Shown here: in pieces, positions 54,531-64,000 of the stretch
Numbering within the stretch: the stretch's first letter is position 1
Layout of the letters: each line of letters begins with the position of its first letter
Assembly (NCBI GenBank): GCA_026210745.1
Contig: CP110632.1
Coordinates: forward strand, 1,364,001-1,428,000
Direction of reading: 5' to 3'
DNA length: 64,000 nucleotides
DNA from: Exobasidium rhododendri
Lineage: Eukaryota; Basidiomycota; Exobasidiomycetes; Exobasidiales; Exobasidiaceae
Translations under genes and position numbers: made by a program
Notes under the pieces: model-generated
Seen by the model: the letters and a program-made list of their open reading frames with translations, nothing else
Database searches by the model: none
What the model was told of the DNA's origin: nothing

Positions 54531-55174
54531 TCTTGGGCGCCCTCCTCCCCACACCCGCTCGCCCTCCATTGTTCTCTGCTCGCTTATTGTTCTGCTCGCT
54601 CATTGTTCTGCTCGTTGTCGCTACTCAGCGACACTCGGGATTTGCCTTTGTAAGCCAGCAATACTCTTACGCGGTACACCGCTTACTCGCTAATTGCACC
54701 ATTCATGTGCTTTTGGGGCTGTCTCTTTGTCTGCACATGTATTCGACTGCGCTCATGCTCACACATACAATGGCCAGCCCAATTGTGACGATGCTACAAA
54801 GTATCATAGCCAAAATGTCTGTGCCGGTCAGACCCGAGAGCTCATCTCATTAGGATGCCCTCCAGTCCACGCAGCGGTCGTATACGCCCACGCAAACCTT
54901 ATCTTCGCATATCAGCCCAAATTTAGAGCCCCCCCCCCCCGCGTTTTTTCTTAAAGGCCGTGCGTCTCCTCTCACTGTGTGCATTATGTCTAAAGGCCGC
55001 GCGTCTCATTGGGTGAGCCAAATCCTCCTCCACCCCGGGTCCCAGCCACTAATCAACAGGCCGCGTGTCAATCTGAATGCATTATACCGCCGCTGCCACG
55101 TCCGATCGGAGTATTCTCGGAACACGGTCGAGGACGCGTGCCAAATTCTTCGTCTCGGGCATCTTATTTTTTCG

Positions 55175-55223
55175 GTTGGAACTTTTATCATGTCGTCTCC
55201 GACGACATGAAAAAAGTTCCAAC
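55175..55223. repeat. 49-bp hairpin at the right junction
   Basis: Two 23-nt arms (GTTGGAACTTTT... and its inverse) separated by 3 nt, with one mismatch. It ends 7 bp before transporter homology resumes at 55231, so it may mark the element's end. Confidence 0.85.
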
Positions 55224-55230
55224 ATCTTCC

Positions 55231-55451
55231 TTTTTGTGCCAGAGACGAAGCAACTGACGCTGGAGGAGCTGGACTATGTCTTCAGTGTGCCTCACAAGAC
55301 CTTCATCAGCCACCAATTCAAGAAGGAGCTGCCGTACTTTTTCCAACACACTGTCCTTCGACGAAACGTCCCCAGACCCGAACCGCTGATCAATTTCGAG
55401 AAGCCTATTGCGAGGGAGCATCATCATGTTGCTAAAGATCAAATTGCATGA
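55231..55451 (+). pseudogene. C-terminal fragment of an MFS sugar transporter
   Basis: VPETKQLTLEELDYVFSVP, PHKTFISHQFKKELPYFF and RRNVPRPEPLINFEKP closely match the end of the transporter at 38948-40819, then a stop. At DNA level it has many synonymous changes, so it derives from a separate paralogue rather than a recent copy. No N-terminal part precedes it; the sequence before it is the hairpin. Confidence 0.9.
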
Positions 55452-56427
55452 GTTGGATGTACACAAAAATACGACGCAAACGAAGACGAAAAGAGGAGGG
55501 ACGGGGAGGAGGAGGAGGAACCGTGACACGTAATTTCATCTTCTCTGTTTTCATACTTTACTCGCTTCTTTTGTCTTCTGTCTGGTGATCATGTACAGAG
55601 CTGAGCAACGATTGGACGGAATTGAATACCCATTGCGATGCAGAGATTCAGTGACGAGTGCCGGTAGCATGTCGACGGCTCCAATTCATCGTCACTCTTC
55701 GTATCTATGCTAGGATCCGACCGGCGGCTGATCCGTGGTGGCCTGTGCGTCGTCGCGTTTGGCTGTGCAAGTTTTTTTAGAGTTTTATCTTATCGTCGTT
55801 CTCTCCCTTTTCTATCGCGCATGTAAATAAGAACCTTAATTTTGTTTCTATATAGAAACACGGACACATTCACCTCTGTTCGTTGCTTGTACAGCCCGGT
55901 ATCTGTTGACGTTTTTCGATCGATTTCGTATAGATACAGTACGCTACGCTACGGTGGGCAGCCCGTTTGCACTGCTTTTTTGTCCGTCTAGCCCGCTTTA
56001 CGAGTCAAACAATGAGATCGCAAGTTGCCGCCCCCCCTCCTTTCCACACTCAAAGTCAAAAGTCAATTCGTTCGGCCTTATTCACCTTTCTATATACGAC
56101 TTTTTAGCCTCTTTTCGCTGACGCGGACACTGACTGCCCTTATCGCGCATATCGTCATCACATCATAGACCAAGCTAAAGGAGAGGAAAGGCTAGCTTAA
56201 TTAAATTAGAGACGGTGTTTGTGATGGATAAAAAGAGAAGAGTAATAGGGGCTTCCCCTTCGAGGGAGAGGGCTAGCAAAGGGACAGTATATGTAGTAGT
56301 AGTATCGCATGATAGAAAAGTGACACACCCTGTTTTGCAAGAAATTACCTCCTTTTTTAACTCTCCTAGTAGCCCAGGCAATTGCATCATTACATCATAG
56401 TCGGGGCGATTCCAGTGAGAAATAGAC
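55452..56427. other. Intergenic region
   Basis: 3' flank of the transporter fragment and upstream region of the aspartic protease. No gene recognised. A possible TATA-like CTATATAG occurs at about 55848. Confidence 0.4.
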
Positions 56428-57979
56428 ATGAGCAGCAGCAGCGAACAGGGCCAGCAGACATGGTTTGACTACGCAGGTGAAAGTGTGACTGGCTTGGCCA
56501 ATGTTGCCTATATAAAGAGCAAGGAGGCGGTAACTTGGCTCGCAAACGCAACCCACCTCGATATTTCCTCCCTCTCCAATATCCTCCCCACCACCACCTC
56601 CGCCACCGACACCCCCCGATCCTCCTCCAAGATGTCGAAAGTCGAGATCAGTAAGAAGTCAAACATATTCTGCAAGAAAGGCAGTCGAGAAGTCGACTGG
56701 GCCAAGGTGGCTAAGCATCTAGACCGTGTCCACACCAAGGTCCAGCGCAACTTTGACACGTTCAAAGCCACCTCAGGAAAAGAGCACCAACTGCGCTCTA
56801 CGAAGCATACCCCCAAGAAGGCACCCACCACCTCCACAGGAGACAAGGCCGCTGCCTCGACTGGCACCGTCGCCCTCACCGACGAGACGGAAGAACTCTG
56901 GCACGGCGCCATCTCCTTTGGAGGACAGACGATCCAAGTCGACTTTGACACTGGCTCGTCCGACGTCATCATCAACAAGGGCGCATACACCCCTGGCTCT
57001 TCGGCACAGAACACAAATAAGACGTTCAGCACAGCGTACGGTGATGGAACGACTGCCAAGGGTGAAGTCTACTTGGACACCTTGGAGATCGCAGGACTCA
57101 GCGCTCCCAACGCCGCCATTGGTTTGTCCAGCACCACCTTCCTGCAAGCCTCCGAGGGAGACAACGGTATCGCCGGAATGGGTGAGAACATTTCCATCGT
57201 CTAAGCTATAGTCTAGCAAATTTTAACCCACACCCTTCTCCCCTTTTTGACTTTCAGCCTACCCTGCCCTTGCTCAGCTCGGACAGCCTCCCTTCTTCGA
57301 CTCCTTGATCAGCGCAGGCGTCCTCCAAGAGTCCGTCTTCACCTTCACCCTCGCCGACACCGGCTCTGGATTGTTCCTCGGAGGAATCCCGTCGAATGTC
57401 ACCAATCCTACCTACGTCAGCGTAGATTCTTCCCAAGGATTCTGGGGTGTGACTGGATCCATCAACGGCACGAGCACGGCCGGTATCTTGGACACTGGAA
57501 CGACCTTGATTGTGGTGAGTGGCTGTTTGCCGGTGCAGCTTCGTAGACCTCTTCTGAGTGCTGATCATCGCCTGCTTCCTTCTGTACCATACAGGCCCCT
57601 GTCGACACGGCCACTGCTCTCTTCAAGAAGCTCGGATTGACTACGAGCACTCAGGATGGCTCCATCTATGGTCTCTACGATGCCAGCAGCCCTCCCACCA
57701 TCACAATCGAGTTTGGCGGATTCTCTCAGGTCCTATCCTCTGCCACCACCTCTTTTGGTACGCAGAACGGCCAGGAAGTCTTGTCCATTGTAGGAAGCGA
57801 TGTCGGAGCGTGAGTGCCTTCTCCGCTTTGCTCCGTCACTGAAAAGGAGCGAAACGACGTACTGACCATGTTCTTGTGTTCTTGTCAGCGAGTTTGTCAT
57901 CTTCGGCGACAGCTTCCTGCGAAATGTGAATGCAGTCTTTGACCGACAGAACAACCGAGCCGGATTCACTTCCCAGTAG
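56428..57979 (+). CDS. Pepsin-type (A1) aspartic protease
   Basis: There are four exons (56428-57181, 57258-57514, 57595-57809, 57889-57979), giving 438 residues in frame. Catalytic aspartates lie in VDFDTGSSDVIIN and GILDTGTTLIV. The flap Tyr is in STAYGDGTTAKGEV, and the closing FGDSFLRNVNAVFDRQNNRAGF is the usual C-terminus. Fungal A1 proteases are normally secreted with a propeptide. Here residues 1-100 are hydrophilic and Ser/Thr-rich with a Lys-rich pro-like segment (AKVAKHLDRVHTKVQRNFDTF) but no signal peptide at this start. Either an upstream exon is missed or secretion is unconventional. Basic residues before the mature region could be processing sites. Confidence 0.9.
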
Positions 57980-58260
57980 ATCAGTCAACGATCATTGTAG
58001 ATCCCACGACTGTCTAGCAATGTAATAGGCCGTGCATTGACAATCTTTCGAGTTGTTGTGATTTACAGGAGGAGGTGTCGCCGTTGTCCCTGCTGAGATC
58101 GCTCGCTCTCCTCCTATGGCTAGCGTCTAAGAGTCTCCCCCACATGAACGCGATTTAGTCCCCCCCCCCCACGTCGAAGGAATTACTGACCCCCGTACTG
58201 ACACTTGGAAGGATTTAGGTTGAGCCCCACCCTACCCTCAAACTTCCACTTGCATAGAAC

Positions 58261-60122
58261 ATGCCGTCGTACAAAGTCGCAGTCATCCCCGGCGACGGGA
58301 TCGGAAAGGAGGTCATGATACCCGGTTTGAAGGCGTTGGAAGCATGCGCAAAGATCTACGATTTTCAATTGGATTTCACACATTTTGACTTTGCTTGCTG
58401 CGACTACTACGAGAAGCATGGACAGATGCTACCGGATGACTGGGTGCAGATACTGAAACCATTTGATGCGATCTTCTTTGGAGCAGTGGGGGATCCCAAG
58501 GTGTGTTAGCTGATCGTCACATACAGGCATCGATTAGTGATAAGGGCAAGGGAGACTGACTCTGCGGTCCAACAGCGAGTCCCCGATCACATCAGCCTGT
58601 GGGGTTCACTTCTCAGCGTGAGTTCAGGTGTGGACAGAGTAGTCTCGCAGCAAAGCTGATGATATCCATGTATGCGCCAACAGTTCAGGAGGCAATTCGA
58701 CCAGTACGTCAACATTCGACCAGTGCGACTCATACCGGGCATCCCGTAAGTCAGACAGGTGCTTGCGGGTGATGAGGACTCCTATTAGACTGACCAAGTG
58801 TGTAGTTGCCCTCTTCGAGATCCTGGGAATGTTGGTGAGTGCCTTGAGTCGTACTATGTTGTGTCGGGAGCTCATCTTTATATTTGGCCTTGACAGACAT
58901 GTGGATAGTTCGGGTGAGTGGGGATCCTCTTTCTCTCATGACAGACCTTGAGAGCCTTACGGATCTTTTCGCCCTGCAGGAGAACACAGAGGGAGAGTAT
59001 TCGAATGCAGGAGGCAGGATATTCGAAGGCACCGAGAGAGAGATCGTGAGCTTTCTAGCTTTTTTTGAGTGTGGTCATGGCTTGTCGCTTATCTTGAGAT
59101 GAATGGATGCGCAGGTCATACAAGAGACGATCATGACGAGGGTGGGCGTAGACGTGAGTGGAAAGGGGCATCGCATCGCATCGCATCGCATCCCATCCCA
59201 TCAACGACTTGAGAGGCTCACACAGTCCCACACTCGCTGCAGCGCATCCTCAAGTTCGCTTTTGACTTGGCTCAGTCTCGACCGCGCAAGAAGCTGACAA
59301 GTGCAAGTGCGTGTTAAGCTGCAGAAGATCGAAGTACTTGTGTGTGTTTGTGTGTGCGTGTAAACTGACCCTTCTCCGCCTCTTCCAGCCAAGAGCAACG
59401 GTATCTCCATCACGATGCCCTTTTGGGATGAGCGGGTGAAGGAGATGAGCAAAAAGTACGCTGATGTTACTGTAGGCGAGTGGAGAGCTCATCGTTCAGC
59501 CTCCTCGTCTACCGCTGGCTGACGTCTTCTTCTCTCTCGGAGTAGAGCAATACCACATCGACATCCTGACCGCACATTTTGTGCAGAGACCGGCAAGCTT
59601 TGACGTGGTAGTGGGGAGTGAGTGTGGGGAGAGGCGGGGGGAGCGGAGGAGTGGAGAGACCGTGCTCATCCCCGACTACAATTTCCCGAACAGGCAACCT
59701 CTTTGGCGACATTCTTAGTGACTTGGGAGTGAGTTGCACCCTTTATCACCATCACAAAAGAGGTCAAGCTGACCAGTCTCTTTACTTCCCTTCCACAGCC
59801 TGGATGCATGGGATCCCTGGGACTAGCGGCCAGCGGCAACATCAACCCGACTCGAGAGTGGCCTTCCTTGTTTGAGCCGGTGCATGGTTCAGCCAATGAT
59901 ATCATGGGACTAGGCTTAGCGAATCCTGTGGGTCAAGTGGAAGCCGGCGCCATGATGCTCCGTCATCTGGGTCAAGAGGAAGCAGCCGATGCCATTGTAC
60001 ACGCAGTCAATGTGGTGTTGGGTAGAAGCAACAAGGAAGAGCTGACGAAAGATTTGGGAGGGCACGGGAGCACCACCTCGCTGGGGGATGCCATAATTGC
60101 AGCGATCAAGATGAAGCAGTAG
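58261..60122 (+). CDS. Tartrate dehydrogenase/decarboxylase-like (isopropylmalate DH superfamily)
   Basis: There are twelve exons: 58261-58500, 58576-58617, 58684-58745, 58806-58834, 58897-58913, 58980-59045, 59115-59153, 59243-59306, 59389-59475, 59546-59617, 59694-59728 and 59799-60122. They give 358 residues in frame, the normal family length. It opens with VAVIPGDGIGKEV, then LWGSLL, FRRQFDQYVNIRPVRL, WIVRENTEGEYSNAGGR, EQYHIDILTAHFV, GSNLFGDILSDLGPG and LFEPVHGSANDI. The RPVRL/ENTEGEYS set favours the tartrate/D-malate dehydrogenase branch (NAD+ and Mn2+) over Leu2. Exon 5 is just 17 nt. The intron after 59475 begins with GC rather than GT; using it restores V-EQYHIDIL. Confidence 0.9.
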
Positions 60123-60233
60123 CAATGGTATATGTGATGATATTTCAAGGGGGAGGCAGTAAAGACGGCGCGATAGAGAGAGAAGAGAAAAAGATAGGAT
60201 GGTGGGGTGGTAGTGGAGCGAAGAGCTGGTTGC

Positions 60234-62187
60234 TCATCGGTAGTCTGCGCAAGGATCAGTGCCGAATCGGGACCACGGTGCAGCCGTGCTGGTGATGTTG
60301 GTGATCCAGCCTGGGAGGGGGAAGAGACAGAGAAGGAGGTAAGAATTAGTCGTAATACAAATGATAGCCGTTGAAGCACATCGACCCGCTCACCGTATTC
60401 CAACCCAGCCTGATACGACCAGTCCAAGTCGTTGCTATTCTTCCAAGCCCAGAAGATCCAACCGGCGCCTTTCTCAAAGGTGGCTGTCTGAACAGCGTAG
60501 TTCTGCGCCATGAAAGCCATGTACTTTTTACTGTAAGGGTACGCTGGACCATCTGGGAAAGTAAACGGGGCATCTGATAGATCGCGATCGGAAGCGAGAT
60601 CACCGTTGGGCCCATTCACAGACCACTCTCCTGCAATTGTTGGGTAATTTGCGTTGCTTTGAGTCATTGTACTCTCCAAGGCACAGACCTCTTTGAGACG
60701 AGCAGCATCTCCGATTACCTTTTCTTGAGCGGAGTAGACAAAGTACGGATGAGTGTCGAGCAGAACTCGATTGGACGGTGTTCCCGTGAAGAAGCCTTCC
60801 CAATGCAGGGGACCCAAGAAGCTGACAAAGTCAAAGAAGAGGAACAAATTTTCCCATGAATTTGCGTGAAAGTCCTTTTACTTTCTTATACAGACTCACC
60901 CATCATGCATAGCTAGCAAAAGACTTGTCAAAGCTGTCGAATTTGGAGGTCGAGCAACAGCGTTACGCGCCCATGGGTAGTACTCGTTGATCAGGGTAGC
61001 AACGGCCGGTACTGTACTTGCAGCTGGCTCATTCACGGCCTCAATTGCAGTCACTGTACCTTTCCACTCTGGCTGAGAGAACAGCGTGGCAAGTCGGTTG
61101 AACGTGTACTGAGTTTGTGTGTAGTATTCGGGGTTGCTAGCCCAGTCGATTGCGCCGGCATGACCGCTATTATCGTAGCCGTTTTGCGAGCCAGGGACGG
61201 AGTGAATGTCCACCCAGACTTTCAAACCGTGAGTTTTTGCCCAGCCGCAAGCTTGAATGAGTTTGTCGAATTGATTCAGCGTCAAGTAAGGTGCAGTCGC
61301 GCCCTGTGGGGAAGATAGTCCATGTGTGAGACGTCTGCTCGGCGTGTGCCGTTACTACATCGAGCGCTCACCTTTGCTTCTGCAAATGCCCAGTACGGGA
61401 AGGGGATCCGGAGATGATTCAAACCAGCGGCCTTGATGTCGATGAAGTCCTGCTCGGTGATCCAGGTCTCGTAGTGTTTCTTAAGGACGTAGGAAGCCCA
61501 GCTGTATTCACTATATTGGCCTGCCGTCCATTCGTCAACGATGGGATTGGCATGGGGAGCATTAATTGCATGATTGTTGAGAGCAGCCGAAAGAGTGCTG
61601 TCCATCCAGAGCTCAAAGAGAAGCCAGTTGCCAAGATTCACTCCACGGACTTTGTCGTTCTTGTAGTCGAACCCAGAACCAGCTGGCAATAGAGCAGATA
61701 TCGTCGAATTCCCCTCGTCTCCTCCTTCTTCTTCTTCTTCTTCGCCTCCTCCAAAGACGATCCTGCGGCCGCCCTCTTTGAGTTTCAGAAAATGATCATC
61801 GCCGATTGGGTTGAATGTGAAGCGCGCTACGTCGTCTGCGTATTGTTGTTTTGAGGTGAAATATGGCGAAAACAGTCGATTGATTGCTAGTAAGTCAATA
61901 CCAACACTTTCGACGAACGTCTCTATCCTGTTCAACAGAAATTGAGCCCATTGTGGTCGCGTTGGCTCAAAGCCTTGCAGTTGATACTCTTGCGTGTATT
62001 TGTGGGTGTAGAATTCAGGATGCAGTCGAGGGTTGGGAAGGTCTGGCACTGGCTCAGGTTTGGAATACATTGCTCTGTAGCGACTAATACCCCGCAGTGT
62101 GCGAACGCGAGGGAGTGCATCTGTGGGCGACACAGAAAGGATGAGTGCGACTGCGATGGCAGCTGCAACCGTAGACGAGAACCTCAT
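60234..62187 (-). CDS. GH5 exo-beta-1,3-glucanase, secreted
   Basis: There are four exons (62187-61372, 61303-60900, 60821-60394, 60310-60234), giving 574 residues in frame. The N-terminus MRFSSTVAAAIAVALILSVS is a signal peptide. A roughly 170-residue extension with a poly-Glu run precedes the catalytic module, which starts at VRGVNLGNWLLFELWM. The acid/base Glu is in AIEAVNEPAAS and the nucleophile Glu in IAGEWSVNG. WVDIHSVPGSQNGYDNSG and VLLDTHPYFVYS are typical of Exg1-like GH5. It releases glucose from beta-1,3-glucan ends in the cell wall. The long N-terminal extension is unusual for this family. Met 62187 is preferred over one three codons upstream (62196). Confidence 0.92.
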
Positions 62188-63110
62188 AGTGGGCAAAAAG
62201 AAAATAAGAATAAAAGAAAAGGAGGAGAAGGAGGGTTAGAAGAAGAAAAAGGACGGTGAACGAAGCAGTGATGGGCAACAGACCCGCTTGACAGTCATCT
62301 GACTCTATCCCGCTTTATATCCGTCTACGTAGCATTATGTTCCTCTCTCTCTCTCAGGCTCATAAGCTAATAGCCAGACAAAAGGGCACACGGCAGCGGC
62401 ACTATGCCCCCGTCAGATGGAGGGTTCAAGTGGAATCTAATCATGGAGCCCGCTGCGTAGACTTTTTAAGACGGGGCGTCTGACTGCTCCGGCATCTGTC
62501 CTTGTCAATGAAGCCATCCCGAGTATAGAGCTGAGAGGAGGAACAAGGTACTGAACGTCTGGCTTGGGAAAAACTTTAGTGGTAGAAAACAGGAAGGTGA
62601 ACGGAGGGTGCCTGAGTAGCCCTTGTTTCGTGTTGGGTGGGTCGGCGCCCGTCCTTTTACAAAGAAGTCAATACAACGCGAGCGCGAAAGTGATGGGAAT
62701 AGCTTACTTTTTCTCGTGCATCGGGTGATTTAATAAAGAGAAGGAAAAATAGTGATCTTCACATCAGTGCAGCTGTTGGCAGACGATCTAAGCCCCTTTT
62801 TCTCTCGCTGCGTTGTGACTTCAGAAGGGTGGATGCGATTCAGGGGCAGGCAGACTCCTTACTGAGCAGCAAGTTTGCATAATGTCAGTACAATTAATCG
62901 AGTACTATCCCACGCTATCATGTTGTCAAAGGCAAACTTCGGCGTCAGACGATGCACTGTCACATGAAGAGGGGACAGGAGGATCAGGGACACAATTGGC
63001 GATCTTTATTAGTGGACGGGGCAAATGGAAGAAAGACTACAAGAAGATAAGAGAAAGACAACTTGCGGATATAACATGATACGGGAGAAAGAAAGAAGAA
63101 AAGAAAGTTC
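62188..63110. other. Intergenic region
   Basis: Upstream of the glucanase and downstream of the MFS gene. No supported gene; the short ORF at 62882-63079 has no recognisable features. Confidence 0.4.
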
Positions 63111-64000
63111 TTACTGCTTGACCTCGTAGTTGTGAGCGAATTTAGAGTACTTGCGAAGAACATGACCGTAGCGATATAGTCCCCACATTGGCAGCATGAG
63201 CGCTAAGGAAAGTCCTGCAAGTAAGGTATAGCCCTTTCCAAGTCCTAGATTAACGAATATGGCCCTTGCAAAGATGGGAAATACGGATGCTATCAGGGAA
63301 CGAATGAGGTCGTTGGCTGTAAAGACGGAGGCTTGATGTTCTGGGTACGTAAAGGCCAAGTAGACGAGGATGGACTGGAATAGGTAGAACGTTGGAATGA
63401 CGTAAAGGCCTTGTGCGATTAAGGGCGACCAGTAGGAGATACTGGCCTTTGCTGTCCAACCTGTCCAAAGCAGACTGAGCAAGACTAGCGGTGAACTGAG
63501 CAGAGCGAGAATGACCCGATCTTCTGGATCGATGATTCCTTTCTGCAATTTGCGGATGAAGCGTGGGTCGAAGAAGTAGACGAGGTAGCAGATGTACCCA
63601 ATGAGAGCAACAGCGCCAAAAACACCCAAAGCGAGGAAGGGCAAGGTCTGTTCTGCAATACTCCAATGATAAATTTCACCGTATACGATGGGCACTGCTT
63701 CAAAGGCGCAATAGAAGATGGCGTAGATGAGACCGAGTAAGACACTTGAGTATAGAACGATTGGCTCGAATGAGATTCGAATCGGCATGTAGAGGCCCTC
63801 CACGAAAAAGTGCGTTGCAGAGAGTTTGGACTGGTTGATTTCACCTTGACTTCGAAGGCGATTGTCACCCGTCAACTTGCGCAATCGTTGTGCTCTTCGG
63901 TAGAGAATGTTGGCGGGTAGGGTCTCTGGAAGGAAGAACAAGACGTTGATGAGACCGAGACCACTCAGGGCGACGAACAGGTAGAGTGGTAGACGCCAGC
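63111..64000 (-). CDS. MFS transporter (DHA1 polyamine/drug type), C-terminal part
   Basis: The frame is open to the right edge of the window, so the N-terminal half is missing. The visible part begins within TM6 (LPLYLFVALSGLGLINVLFF) with the loop motif LPETLPANILYRRAQRLRK. It has TM7-TM12 and ends in YRYGHVLRKYSKFAHNYEVKQ. PETxxxxILxxRAxRLR and the E-P-I-V loop before TM7 are typical of fungal DHA1 Tpo/Flr-like exporters. It should sit in the plasma membrane. Confidence 0.85.
   Translation of the reverse strand, partial: WRLPLYLFVALSGLGLINVLFFLPETLPANILYRRAQRLRKLTGDNRLRSQGEINQSKLSATHFFVEGLYMPIRISFEPIVLYSSVLLGLIYAIFYCAFEAVPIVYGEIYHWSIAEQTLPFLALGVFGAVALIGYICYLVYFFDPRFIRKLQKGIIDPEDRVILALLSSPLVLLSLLWTGWTAKASISYWSPLIAQGLYVIPTFYLFQSILVYLAFTYPEHQASVFTANDLIRSLIASVFPIFARAIFVNLGLGKGYTLLAGLSLALMLPMWGLYRYGHVLRKYSKFAHNYEVKQ

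Larger units (their letters stand above)
41138..55174. mobile_element. Candidate 14-kb YR-type element between two transporter fragments
   Basis: The left neighbour is a transporter fragment ending at CGCTATG. The right neighbour is a transporter fragment starting at TTTTTGTGCC (55231), which in the intact gene follows directly after CGCTATG. Between them lie a DUF3435-like tyrosine recombinase, Argonaute relics, a nested TIR transposon and an unknown 723-residue protein. Recombinase and unknown protein are both on the minus strand and each have one intron. No long terminal repeats were seen; YR elements need not have them. The two flanking fragments differ in divergence from the intact gene, so the single-insertion model is inference. 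Confidence 0.5.

Noticed and set aside
41138-55174. LTR retrotransposon
   Set aside because: No long terminal repeats, reverse transcriptase, integrase or gag-like ORF seen.
59972-60847. Minus-strand 291-codon ORF as an independent gene
   Set aside because: Its first part is exon 3 of the GH5 glucanase; the remainder reads through an intron and antisense to the dehydrogenase.

Overview
The window looks like nuclear DNA of a filamentous or dimorphic fungus. Many genes are split by short introns, nearly all with GTGAGT-type donors, and the products are fungal: a Pdr-type ABC transporter, a Kre6/Skn1 glucan protein, a hybrid histidine kinase and GH5/GH92 glycosidases. The compact genes and uniform GTGAGT donors suggest a basidiomycete, perhaps Ustilaginomycotina; this placement is inference. 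I re-spliced most genes by hand. The spliced models come out as exact multiples of three, which supports them.

Left part (1-6.6 kb): a truncated SNF2-type helicase, a membrane-anchored GH92 mannosidase, a TLC-domain membrane protein and a sterol-desaturase-superfamily hydroxylase.

Arsenic cluster (about 7.1-15.9 kb): this is the standout region. It holds an ArsM-type As(III) S-adenosylmethionine methyltransferase, the two glycosyltransferase-like families that mark bacterial arsenosugar operons (a GT2 protein and a DUF2064 protein), and an eight-exon ArsS-type radical SAM enzyme with a likely mitochondrial presequence. A soluble-looking P450, a small CxxC protein and a TauD-type dioxygenase follow. 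The genes alternate in direction, so they form divergent pairs that share short promoters. I infer a eukaryotic, fungal arsenosugar (or other organoarsenical) biosynthetic cluster.

Middle part (16.8-40.8 kb): an ACMSD-like amidohydrolase, a Pdr-type ABC transporter, a decayed SDR gene, a GH16 Kre6/Skn1 protein, a sugar/quinate-type MFS transporter, a large hybrid histidine kinase, a GFA-family zinc protein and a second MFS sugar transporter. Long non-coding stretches lie at 17.8-19.3 and 27.0-30.2 kb.

Insertion region (41.1-55.2 kb): about 14 kb lie between two fragments of MFS-transporter coding sequence related to the intact gene beside them. The stretch contains a tyrosine recombinase of the DUF3435 (Crypton / Starship captain) type with C-terminal zinc fingers and an unknown 723-residue protein. 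It also contains two Argonaute relics and a nested pogo/Fot1-like transposon with 29-bp inverted repeats, a TA target duplication and a transposase broken by stop codons. A strong hairpin marks the right junction. I interpret the region as a large YR-mobilised element or a mobile-element graveyard.

Right part (56.4-64 kb): an A1 aspartic protease without an obvious signal peptide, a 12-exon tartrate dehydrogenase-like gene with a GC-AG intron, a secreted GH5 exo-beta-1,3-glucanase and the C-terminal part of a DHA1-type MFS transporter that runs off the edge.
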